This document shows positions 5,882-12,453 of a stretch of DNA of 12,453 nt, piece by piece. Source of the DNA: Brevundimonas sp. (GTDB lineage Bacteria > Pseudomonadota > Alphaproteobacteria > Caulobacterales > Caulobacteraceae); NCBI GenBank assembly GCA_031119155.1, contig JAVHYH010000086.1, positions 1-12,453 on the forward strand. Direction: 5' to 3'. Made by a program: the position numbers and the translations under genes. Below the pieces are notes generated by a model. The model had not been told where the DNA came from. It was given only the letters and a program-made list of their open reading frames with translations, and made no database searches. Each line of letters begins with the position of its first letter. Within the stretch, counting starts at the first letter, position 1.

Positions 5882-6502
5882 TTACTCCGAAGCAGGCGCC
5901 GGAGGCGACGCCTGACGTGCGGCGTCACGGGCGGCGCGGCGCTCCGCCATGCGCTCACGGCGATGTTCCCTCGCCTGCTGGCGTCCGGCGCGACGCTCCG
6001 CGGCGCTGATGAAGCCGTCGTTGTCGGTGTCGAGACGGGCGAAGGCCTGATCGGCGCGGGCGCGGGCGTCGGCGATGACCACCGGTCCGCGTTCGCCGCC
6101 GCGCATGCCCTGCTCGCCACGCGGACCGTGCTCACGGCGAACCCGGTCCGGCCGCCGCTCGCCCCCCTGCCCGGCAGAGGCGCGTTCAGCGCCGGCGACG
6201 AATTCCTCGCGGCTCAACCGACCGTCCCTGTCGGCGTCCAGCCGGTCAAAGCGAGTCGCGGCCTGCTCCTGTCGCGCGGCCCGGACGTGCGCGCGGCGCT
6301 CCTCGCGGGTCACCGTGCCGTCCCGGTTCGCGTCGGCGGCGACCAGACGCTCCACCCGGTGTTCGACATAGTCGGCGCGGCTTACGGGCGCGGGGGCCGG
6401 GCGCTGCGCCTGCTGGGCCACGGGCGGTCGCGCGGTGGCCGCGCCCGCGGCGGCGGCCAGGGCGACGACGGCGAAGCCGCCGATCAGAAGGGTCCTGCTC
6501 AT
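5882..6502 (-). CDS. secreted EF-hand calcium-binding protein
   Basis: A 206-residue protein with a signal peptide (MSRTLLIGGF, then an Ala-rich core to about residue 24), so periplasmic. Three canonical 12-residue EF-hand loops are visible: 57-68 DANRDGTVTREE, 89-100 DADRDGRLSREE and 158-169 DTDNDGFISAAE, each with acidic ligands at positions 1, 3, 5 and 12 (Asn at 3 in the first). The loop 101-150 is Gly/Arg/Glu-rich and the C-terminus (170-197) very Arg/Ala-rich, hence a strongly basic tail. It probably binds Ca2+ in the periplasm. ATG at 6502, with GGAG 8 bases upstream; that ribosome site is paired in a predicted hairpin. It lies 60 bases after glnE and 65 before the sigma gene, same strand. 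A link to the sigma/anti-sigma module is suggested only by position. The family is secure, the role unknown. Confidence 0.88.
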   Translation of the reverse strand: MSRTLLIGGFAVVALAAAAGAATARPPVAQQAQRPAPAPVSRADYVEHRVERLVAADANRDGTVTREERRAHVRAARQEQAATRFDRLDADRDGRLSREEFVAGAERASAGQGGERRPDRVRREHGPRGEQGMRGGERGPVVIADARARADQAFARLDTDNDGFISAAERRAGRQQAREHRRERMAERRAARDAARQASPPAPASE

Positions 6503-6506
6503 TCGA

Positions 6507-6549
6507 TGATCTCCACGGCCATTCGGCCTTCATCCCTGTCAGGAGATCA
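6507..6549 (-). promoter_or_regulatory. ribosome-site-sequestering stem-loop before the EF-hand gene
   Basis: On the minus-strand transcript TGATCTCC (6549-6542) is a perfect 8-base complement of GGAGATCA (6514-6507), which contains the GGAG ribosome site of the EF-hand gene. An inner GGCC/GGCC hairpin (6517-6520 with 6525-6528, 4-base loop) lies between the arms. Nearly the whole glnE to EF-hand gap (6503-6562) is therefore foldable, and the folded form would hide the ribosome site. No U tract follows. Pairing was read by eye. Confidence 0.5.
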
Positions 6550-6562
6550 AACGGAGGACGGA

Positions 6563-9442
6563 TCAATCTCCGTCGCGAACCGGCGGAAGGGCCGCTTCGA
6601 ACGCCGCGCGCGCCCTGCGACGCACCGCCTGCAGATCGGCGGCCAGAGCCTCGAAGTCCTTGAACCCGCTGGCTTCGGCCAGCCGCTTGCGGAACCCTTC
6701 AGGCTCGTCCGAGGGATCGCCGGGCGCGTCGAAGGCGGCGGCCAGGACCTGTCCCAGCGCCTGCTGCAGTCGCCAGGCCTCGGCCAGCGCCGGCTCCGCC
6801 GCCAGCGCCTCCAACGTCGAGACGGTCAGGGGCTCGCCGATGGCCGCGGCGTGCAGCTGGCCCACCTGCGCCACGAACTCGGCGTCGACCTGCCCGCCCG
6901 GAGCCAGTTTCAGATCCCAGTCGCCCTTGCCGGGGCGTTCGCGGGCCATCAGGTCGCGCATCCGACGGGCGTCGGCGGCGATGTCCACGCCCGGCCTCGG
7001 CCGACGCAGCACGGCCTCCAGCGCCGATGTGACCTGACGCCCGAAGGCCGGATCATTGGCCCAGACCACCCGCCCCCGCGTCAGGGCCATGAATTCCCAG
7101 GTGTCACCCTCGGTGGCGTAGTAGTCCTGCAGCGCCGACAGCCGCAGGGAGACCGGTCCCTTGGCCGCGCCGGGGCGCAGACGCATGTCCACCTCATACA
7201 GCCCGCCCTCCGCCGTGTGGGCGGACAGGGCCGCGATCAGGCGCTGGGTGAACCGAGAGTAGAAGACCCCGGCCGCCCAGCCCTTGCCCGCCGACGTCGC
7301 ATCGGCGGGGGCGTCATACAGGGTCATCAGGTCAAGATCGGAGCTGGCCCGCATCTCGCGCGATCCGGCCTTGCCCAGCGCGATCACCGCGACCTTGCCG
7401 CCCGCCAGGGCGCCGCCCTGCCGTTCCGCCTCGGCCAGGGCCACCGGCGCGAGGGCGGCCATCACCGCATCCGCCAGCGCGGTCAGGGCGCGCCCGGCCG
7501 TCTCCGGCCCCGCCCGGCCGGTCAGGATCTGCAGGCCGATGCGGAACATCTGGTCCCGGTGAATGCGGCGCACGGCGTTCATCGCCGCCTCGAAGTCCGG
7601 CGCCGCCGAGGTCTCGGCCAGCATCTGTTCGGCGATACCGCTGTCCGCCTCCAGATCCTGCGCGAAGCGGGCGTCCAGCATGCTGTCCAGCGCCGCCGGA
7701 TAGCGGCCCAGCGTCCGCGCCAGACGCGGGGCGAAGGCCATGACCCCGACCACCAGCTCGAACAGCCGGGGCTGGGCCAGGAACAGGGCCTGCACCTGCA
7801 CCCCGGCGCTGAGCCCCGCGAAGAAGACGGCGAACCGGCGGAAGGCGTCGTCCGCCGCGCCGGTGTCGGCCAGCGCGGTCAGCAGGCGCGGCGCCAGCCG
7901 GGTGAACAGCTCCCGCCCGCGCTCGGTGCGCGTGGCCGGGATGCGGCCGTGGTGCCAGCTGCGGATCGTGTCCGCCACGCCCGCGGGCTCGGAGAAGCCC
8001 ATCCGCTCGAGGGTCAGCAGGGTCTCCGGATCGTTCTCGACCCCGGTGAAGACAAGCGAACCATAGGGGGAGGACAGCTCCTCCCCGCCCTCGAACAGTT
8101 CGCCGTAACGCCCGTTCACCCGGATCAGCAGGGCCTCGACATGGGCGTCGAACGCGGCGAGTTCCCCCTCCCCCGCCAGCGCCGCGACCGCGCCCCGGCG
8201 CACCGGATCGAGCGGCAGGCTGTGGGTCTGTTCGTCGTCCAGCATCTGGACGCGATGCTCCAGCCCGCGCAGTTCGACATAGGCGGCGGTCAGCTCCTCG
8301 CAGACCCCGGCCTCGATATGGCCGGCGTCCCGCAGGGCGGCGAGGGCGTCCACCGTGCGCGGCGTGCGCAGCTTCGCATCGCGACCGCCGAGGATCAGCT
8401 GCTGGGTCTGGGCGAAGAACTCGATCTCGCGAATGCCGCCGCGTCCCAGCTTCAGGTTCGCGCCCGCGGCCTCCAGCCCCTCGCCGGTCTTGTGGACGTG
8501 GATCTGTCGCTTGATCGACTGGATGTCGAGGATGGCCGGATAGTCGAGACTGCGCCGCCAGATGAAGGGGACCAGCGCCTTCAGGAAGGCCTTGCCCGCC
8601 TTCGGGTCGCCCAGCATGGCCCGCGCCTTGATGAAGGCCGCCCGCTCCCAGTTCTGGCCGACGCCCTCATAGTAGGTCAGGGCGAAGGGGACCGGGACCA
8701 CCGGCGGGGTCGACGACGGATCGGGCCGCAGGCGCAGGTCGACGCGGAACACATAGCCGTCGCCGGTCCGCTCCTGCATCAGGGTGGCGAAGGCGTGACC
8801 CAACCGGTCCAGAAAGCGCTGCGGTTCGACGCCGTCGGCCAGCGCAGGGGCCAGCACGTCCGGATCCCAGAACAGGCTGATGTCGATGTCGGACGAATAG
8901 TTCAGCTCGTCCGCGCCATGCTTGCCCATGGCCAGACCGAACAGGCCAGGCACCGGACCGCGTTTGTCGTCGGCGGCGGAGATCAGCTTGCCCCGCTCGC
9001 GCTGGTCATGGGCCACCGCCGCCAGCGCCGCGCGGGCCGAGGCGTCGGCGAAGCGGCTGAGGGCGCCGGTCACCTGATCGAGGCTCCACAGCCCGCCGAG
9101 ATCGGCCAGGGCCGTCAGCAGATGCAGCTCGCCCTTCAGCCGCCGCAGCGGCGCGCGCAGATCGTCGGCGCCGCCGGTCAGGGCGTTGGTCCGCGCCAGC
9201 ACATCGGCCAGCCGCGCGTCCGGCCCCTGCTCCAGCAGATTTCGCAGGATGTCGGGCCAGCGCCGCGCCAGACCGAACAGATAGGGCGACCCGGCGAAGA
9301 CCGGCGCCAGCGCGGGCCAGTGGGCCTCTAGCAGATCGGTCCAGCCCCCTTCAACGGCGGCTTCGGACAGACGCTCGTGCGCCCGTGCCGCCGCATCGGC
9401 GTCCACGACCGGGCCGCAGGCGTTCAGGGCGGCTGGGCTCAT
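6563..9442 (-). CDS. glnE: bifunctional glutamine synthetase adenylyltransferase / adenylyl-removing enzyme
   Basis: A 959-residue cytosolic protein, the usual GlnE length. The N-terminal adenylyl-removing nucleotidyltransferase domain has GLAMGKHGADELNYSSDIDI (Asp185, Asp187) and RVDLRLRP (Asp235). The C-terminal adenylyl-transferase domain has VIALGKAGSREMRASSDLDL (Asp702, Asp704) and EVDMRLRP (Asp752). Each is followed by its helical segment: GRGGIREIEFFAQTQQLI at 333-350 and LAPGGQVDAEFVAQV at 846-860. All catalytic Asp residues of both halves are present, so both activities should be intact. It attaches AMP to, or removes it from, glutamine synthetase according to PII (GlnB) state and glutamine level. 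The ATG at 9442 overlaps the TGA of the upstream histidine kinase (ATGA, 9439-9442), implying translational coupling and co-transcription with the two-component system. The family call is near certain. Confidence 0.97.
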   Translation of the reverse strand: MSPAALNACGPVVDADAAARAHERLSEAAVEGGWTDLLEAHWPALAPVFAGSPYLFGLARRWPDILRNLLEQGPDARLADVLARTNALTGGADDLRAPLRRLKGELHLLTALADLGGLWSLDQVTGALSRFADASARAALAAVAHDQRERGKLISAADDKRGPVPGLFGLAMGKHGADELNYSSDIDISLFWDPDVLAPALADGVEPQRFLDRLGHAFATLMQERTGDGYVFRVDLRLRPDPSSTPPVVPVPFALTYYEGVGQNWERAAFIKARAMLGDPKAGKAFLKALVPFIWRRSLDYPAILDIQSIKRQIHVHKTGEGLEAAGANLKLGRGGIREIEFFAQTQQLILGGRDAKLRTPRTVDALAALRDAGHIEAGVCEELTAAYVELRGLEHRVQMLDDEQTHSLPLDPVRRGAVAALAGEGELAAFDAHVEALLIRVNGRYGELFEGGEELSSPYGSLVFTGVENDPETLLTLERMGFSEPAGVADTIRSWHHGRIPATRTERGRELFTRLAPRLLTALADTGAADDAFRRFAVFFAGLSAGVQVQALFLAQPRLFELVVGVMAFAPRLARTLGRYPAALDSMLDARFAQDLEADSGIAEQMLAETSAAPDFEAAMNAVRRIHRDQMFRIGLQILTGRAGPETAGRALTALADAVMAALAPVALAEAERQGGALAGGKVAVIALGKAGSREMRASSDLDLMTLYDAPADATSAGKGWAAGVFYSRFTQRLIAALSAHTAEGGLYEVDMRLRPGAAKGPVSLRLSALQDYYATEGDTWEFMALTRGRVVWANDPAFGRQVTSALEAVLRRPRPGVDIAADARRMRDLMARERPGKGDWDLKLAPGGQVDAEFVAQVGQLHAAAIGEPLTVSTLEALAAEPALAEAWRLQQALGQVLAAAFDAPGDPSDEPEGFRKRLAEASGFKDFEALAADLQAVRRRARAAFEAALPPVRDGD

Positions 9443-10875
9443 GCCTCCGCCGCCGGCAGCACCAGCGCCACGCGCAGGCCCGGCCCGGATCCCTCGAAGG
9501 CGCCCGGACCTTCGTCCAGGGTGATGCGCCCGCTGTGGGCCTCCATCACCGCGCCGACCAGCGACAGGCCCAGACCCGAGCCCGGCTCGGTGCGGCTGTT
9601 GTCCAGACGGACGAAGCGCTGGATGACCCGTTCGCGATCCTCCTCCGGCACGCCCGGCCCGGTGTCAGTGACCGAGAACTCGATCTCCCCGGACGAACGA
9701 CGACGCGCGCGCAGCATGACCGCCCCGCCGACCGGGGTGTATTTGATGGCGTTGTCGATGATGTTGGCCAGCGCCTGCGCCAGGAAGGGCTGGTTGGCGT
9801 TGACCATCAGGCCGCGCTCGATCTCGGACGAGAACTCCAGCCCCTTGTCCTCGCTGGCCGGCTCATAGAGCTCGGCCATGTCGGCGGCCAGATCGGCGGC
9901 GTCGAACAGGGCCGGGTCCGGGATGCGGCCCGATCCGGCAGCGGCCTGCAGGCGGGCGATGGCCAGAACGGTGTTGAAGGTCTTCAGCAGGTCGTCGGCC
10001 TCGGACAGGGCCAGCTCCAGCGCCTCGGTGCCGTCGATCTTGCCCGCCTCGGCGTCGATCAGCGCGACTTCCAGCTTGGCCCGCATGCGGGTCAGGGGCG
10101 AGCGCAGGTCGTGGGCGATGGCGTCGCCGGCGTGGCGGATGGAGGCCATCGAGCCCTCCAGCTGATCCAGCATGCCGTTCAGCCCCTGCCCCAGCTCGTC
10201 CCACTCGTCGCCCGTGTTGCGGACCGTGGCGCGGGCCTTCAGGTCGCCGTCCTGAACCGCCGTCACGACGGTCTTCAGTCGCCCCATGGCGCGTTCCAGA
10301 TTGCGGCTGACCAGCAGCCCGCCGGCCAGACCCAGCAGCAGGACGATGCCCATCGCCGCCCACAGGGCCTGGGTCAGCCGGGACAGATAGGCCTCGGTGT
10401 CGCCCATCGATTCACCGACAAACAGCACCTCGCCGCCCGACAGCCGCGCCTGCACGCCCAGCGACTGGGGCCGGGTCACCCGACCGCTGGCGTCATTGTC
10501 GGTGTAGGTGAAGGTCTGCCAGGTCGGGACGATCCCGCCGTCGCCCTGACCGCGTGGAACGATGTCGATGGGCGACTCGGTCAGATTGCCGGTGATCAGC
10601 CCGCCGTCGGGGTCCATCAGGATGTAGAGGTAAGGCCCGCCCCGGATCGTCCGGTCCACCAGCGCGGCGTTCAGGGCATTCGCGCCCCGCTCGCGGTAGA
10701 TGCCGGTCAGCACCTCATACTCGGTCGTCACGTCCGTCTGGGTCTTGGCCCGCGCCTCATTGGCCGAGGCGATATAGACATAGGCCAGCACCGCGCTCGC
10801 CGCCGCTGCGAACAGGGCGACGAACAGCAGCGTCAGCCGGAAGGGCGTGCGGCGAAGGAGCGAGGGAAGCTTCAT
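9439..10875 (-). CDS. HAMP-domain sensor histidine kinase, partner of the adjacent OmpR-type regulator
   Basis: Of 478 residues, TM1 spans about 14-35, the periplasmic sensor region 36-170 has no recognised fold, and TM2 spans about 171-190. HAMP covers about 188-243, followed by HisKA with the H-box AIAHDLRSPLTRMRAKL (His255) and HATPase with N-box NIIDNAIKYTP (Asn371, Asn375), DTGPGVP (Asp404) and GSGLGLSL (432-439). This is a classical orthodox kinase whose partner is the response regulator encoded 9 bases upstream. It starts at ATG 10875, with only a weak ribosome site (GAG 7 bases upstream), so it is probably coupled to the regulator. The stop overlaps glnE by 4 bases. Following degP and an OmpR regulator, an envelope-stress input is plausible (inference); the actual signal cannot be read from the sequence. 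Confidence 0.93.
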   Translation of the reverse strand: MKLPSLLRRTPFRLTLLFVALFAAAASAVLAYVYIASANEARAKTQTDVTTEYEVLTGIYRERGANALNAALVDRTIRGGPYLYILMDPDGGLITGNLTESPIDIVPRGQGDGGIVPTWQTFTYTDNDASGRVTRPQSLGVQARLSGGEVLFVGESMGDTEAYLSRLTQALWAAMGIVLLLGLAGGLLVSRNLERAMGRLKTVVTAVQDGDLKARATVRNTGDEWDELGQGLNGMLDQLEGSMASIRHAGDAIAHDLRSPLTRMRAKLEVALIDAEAGKIDGTEALELALSEADDLLKTFNTVLAIARLQAAAGSGRIPDPALFDAADLAADMAELYEPASEDKGLEFSSEIERGLMVNANQPFLAQALANIIDNAIKYTPVGGAVMLRARRRSSGEIEFSVTDTGPGVPEEDRERVIQRFVRLDNSRTEPGSGLGLSLVGAVMEAHSGRITLDEGPGAFEGSGPGLRVALVLPAAEA

Positions 10876-10884
10876 ACGGAGGCT

Positions 10885-11556
10885 CTACGCCTCCAGCCGG
10901 TATCCCGCCCCGCGAACCGTCTGCAGCATGGCCTTGTCGAAGCCCTTGTCGATCTTGGCGCGCAGGCGGCTGATGTGGACGTCGATGACGTTGGTCTGGG
11001 GGTCGAAATGATACTCCCACACCTTCTCCAGCAGCATGGTGCGGGTCACCGACTGGCCGGCGTGGCGCATCAGGAACTCCAGCAGCTGGAACTCGCGCGG
11101 CTGCAGGTCGATCTCCTGACCGGCGCGGTGCACGGTGCGGGCGATGAGGTTCATCTCCAGATCGCCGACCTTCAGCATGGTGGCGACCGAGCCGGTTTCG
11201 CGACGGCGCGACAGGGCCTCGACGCGGGCGATCAGTTCGGCGAAGGCGTAGGGCTTGACCAGATAGTCGTCGCCGCCGGCCTTCAGGCCCACGACGCGGT
11301 CCTCGACCTCGCCCAGCGCCGACAGGAACAGCACCGGGGTCTGGTCGCCGTCCTTGCGCAGGGTCTCGACCATGCCGATCCCGTCGAGGCGCGGCATCAT
11401 CCGGTCCACGACATAGACGTCATAGCCACCCTTCTGGGCCTCCAGCAGACCGAAGGCGCCGTCGACGGCGTGGGTCGTGTCGTGACCGGCCTCGGTCAGC
11501 CCCCGGACCATGGCGGTCGCGGCCTCGGCGTCGTCCTCGACAACCAGAATGCGCAT
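10885..11556 (-). CDS. OmpR/PhoB-family response regulator
   Basis: From the preferred ATG at 11556 the protein has 223 residues, starting MRILVVEDDAEAATAMVRGL. The receiver (1-115) has acidic pocket Asp8/Asp9, phosphoacceptor Asp51 in VVDRMMPRLDG, Ser79 and Lys101 in YLVKPYAF. The winged-helix DNA-binding domain (about 126-221) has LQPREFQLLEFLMRH, a recognition helix in TNVIDVHISRLRAKI, and the C-terminal hairpin TVRGAGYRLEA. A longer reading from a TTG at 11577 would add seven residues but would start inside the U tract of the preceding terminator; the ATG has AGGGG 8 bases upstream and begins exactly at the conserved receiver start, so it is preferred. It is a cytosolic transcription factor paired with the kinase 9 bases downstream; targets are unknown, degP being an obvious candidate by position. 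Confidence 0.94.
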   Translation of the reverse strand: MRILVVEDDAEAATAMVRGLTEAGHDTTHAVDGAFGLLEAQKGGYDVYVVDRMMPRLDGIGMVETLRKDGDQTPVLFLSALGEVEDRVVGLKAGGDDYLVKPYAFAELIARVEALSRRRETGSVATMLKVGDLEMNLIARTVHRAGQEIDLQPREFQLLEFLMRHAGQSVTRTMLLEKVWEYHFDPQTNVIDVHISRLRAKIDKGFDKAMLQTVRGAGYRLEA

Positions 11557-11574
11557 GGAATCAGCCCCTGAATG

Positions 11575-11610
11575 CAAAATCGCCGCCGATGTTAGCGCAT
11601 CGGCGGCGAT
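11575..11610 (-). terminator. intrinsic terminator after degP
   Basis: A perfect 12-bp stem, 11599-11610 with 11579-11590, closes an 8-base loop and on the minus strand is followed by TTT (four Ts counting the last stem base). It begins 16 bases after the degP stop and ends about 20 bases before the regulator ATG. The arms read ATCGCCGCCGAT and ATCGGCGGCGAT. Confidence 0.8.
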
Positions 11611-11625
11611 CCCGTCAGTTAAGCC

Positions 11626-12453
11626 TTATTCAGACTTCGGAAGTTCCAGAACCGTCGGCACATTGCCCTGCGGCGTCCAGACCAGGATGAAGACACCGGT
11701 CCCCGCCGAGCGGGCGGCCTGCACCGCCGCCTGGAAGTCCGCGACCGAGGTCACGGCCCGTTGGCCGGCGCGCATGATGACGAAACCGGGCTGATAGGCG
11801 CGATTGTCGCCGGTCCCGCTCTGGGTGATCACAACCCCGTTCACGTTGGCAGGGATCTCGTAACGCTGACGCAGGGTCGGGCTGATCGGGGCGACGGTCA
11901 GACCGCCGACCGTAGCGCCCGCTGCGGCGCCGCCCGGGGTGGGCTCGGCGCCCGGAGCCTCGGCGCCTTCAGCGTTCAGTTCCGCCGCCGACGGACGGGT
12001 GCCCGAGCGGACGTTGAGGGTCTGGCGACGACCATCACGCCACACCTCGAGGCGCAGGTTGTCGCCCGGACGCGCCTGACCGACCCGGCGGGTCAGGTCG
12101 TTGCCGTCGCGCACCTTCTCGCCGTTCAGCGTCAGGACCACGTCGCCCTGCTGCAGGCCGCCGCGCGCGGCCGGACCGCCCGGCGTGACGCTGACGACAT
12201 AGGCGCCGTCGCGGCTCTCGAGACCCAGCGACTGGACCCACTCGCGATCGATCGGGCCGATCTGGACGCCGAGGTAGCCGCGCTCGATCGTCTCGCCGCG
12301 CATCAGGCGGTCGGTGATCGGCTTGGCGGTCGAGGCGGGGATGGCGAAGCCGATGCCGACCGAGCCGCCCGACGGCGACAGGATGGCCGAGTTCACGCCG
12401 ATGACTCGCCCGTAGATGTCGAAGGTCGGGCCGCCCGAGTTGCCCCGGTTGAT
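11626..12453 (-). CDS. degP: DegP/HtrA-family periplasmic serine protease, 5' part outside window
   Basis: The frame is open to the right edge; the 275 visible residues begin at the catalytic motif INRGNSGGPTFD, nucleophile Ser at fragment residue 6, followed by VNSAILSPSGGSVGIGFAIP, the end of the trypsin-like domain. The signal peptide and the catalytic His and Asp lie outside the window. PDZ1 covers about 58-150 (RGYLGVQIG, GAYVVSVTPGGPAARGGLQQ, GDVVLTLNGEKV). An Ala/Gly/Pro/Glu linker covers about 151-182. A more divergent PDZ2 covers about 183-270 (GVVITQSGTGDNRAYQPGFV, ending TVLELPKSE). Known role: degradation and chaperoning of misfolded periplasmic proteins. The GTG/Val at 12396 is an internal codon, not the start. 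It precedes a two-component system on the same strand, separated by a strong terminator. DegP versus DegQ/Do-like paralogue cannot be settled from this fragment. Confidence 0.92.
   Translation of the reverse strand: MNRGNSGGPTFDIYGRVIGVNSAILSPSGGSVGIGFAIPASTAKPITDRLMRGETIERGYLGVQIGPIDREWVQSLGLESRDGAYVVSVTPGGPAARGGLQQGDVVLTLNGEKVRDGNDLTRRVGQARPGDNLRLEVWRDGRRQTLNVRSGTRPSAAELNAEGAEAPGAEPTPGGAAAGATVGGLTVAPISPTLRQRYEIPANVNGVVITQSGTGDNRAYQPGFVIMRAGQRAVTSVADFQAAVQAARSAGTGVFILVWTPQGNVPTVLELPKSE

Noticed and set aside
5963..9331. 1122-codon plus-strand open frame opposite glnE and the EF-hand gene
   Set aside because: Arg/Gly/Gln/His-rich low-complexity translation without domains, fully antisense to a glnE with every catalytic motif intact; an artefact of high GC third positions.
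9385..11571. 728-codon plus-strand open frame opposite the two-component genes
   Set aside because: Antisense to a complete histidine kinase and response regulator with all motifs; composition is that of a shadow frame.
11557..11577. TTG start at 11577 for the response regulator
   Set aside because: It begins inside the U tract of the degP terminator and adds residues before the conserved receiver start; ATG 11556 has a well-spaced AGGGG.
12394..12396. GTG as start of the protease gene
   Set aside because: The frame continues upstream to the window edge through the catalytic GNSGGP motif, so this is an internal Val codon.
1..12453. CRISPR arrays, tRNA/rRNA genes, insertion sequences, att sites
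   Set aside because: No regularly spaced repeats, no cloverleaf or rRNA-like stretch, no transposase or integrase motifs, and no long terminal inverted repeats were seen on either strand.

Overview
The window reads as ordinary chromosome from a high-GC alphaproteobacterium, most likely a Caulobacterales member of the Brevundimonas/Caulobacter type. This rests on the strong GC bias at third codon positions, a PleC/DivJ-like sensor kinase preceded by a near-consensus CtrA box, a candidate EcfG-type (GGAAC) promoter, and GlnE and DegP sequences of alphaproteobacterial style. No rRNA, tRNA, CRISPR array, insertion sequence or integrase is visible. Genus assignment is inference. No intergenic gap exceeds about 140 bases.

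Layout. The left end (1-1176, minus) holds the first 392 residues of an ALDH7-family dehydrogenase (AmaB / alpha-aminoadipic semialdehyde dehydrogenase type). It diverges across a 91-base gap from a plus-strand run: a two-CBS-domain protein (1268-1678), an unrecognised 190-residue protein whose start codon lies inside a strong hairpin (1764-2336), and a membrane PAS-PAS histidine kinase of PleC/DivJ type with its own promoter and a CtrA box (2474-4324).

From 4328 to the right end every gene is on the minus strand. In transcription order: the C-terminal two thirds of a DegP/HtrA protease (cut by the window edge) and its terminator; an OmpR-type response regulator; its HAMP histidine kinase; glnE, overlapping the kinase by 4 bases; a secreted three-EF-hand protein; an ECF sigma factor; a single-TM putative anti-sigma factor; and a membrane-anchored Spy/CnrX-like 'periplasmic heavy-metal sensor' protein. 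The kinase at 2474-4324 and this directon converge with only 3 bases between stop codons.

How they may work together. The right half reads as an envelope-stress and signalling cluster: periplasmic protease, two-component system, then a sigma / anti-sigma / periplasmic-sensor module resembling the CnrYXH arrangement, with a periplasmic EF-hand protein just upstream. GlnE, which adenylylates glutamine synthetase, is translationally coupled to the two-component kinase. The best second-look items are the sigma module, two independent hairpins that mask ribosome-binding or start sites (1732-1766 and 6507-6549), the CtrA box at the kinase promoter, the GAACC repeat cluster in the divergent gap at 1211-1249, and the terminator lying almost on top of the response-regulator start. 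No obviously new large system is present; most genes belong to known families.
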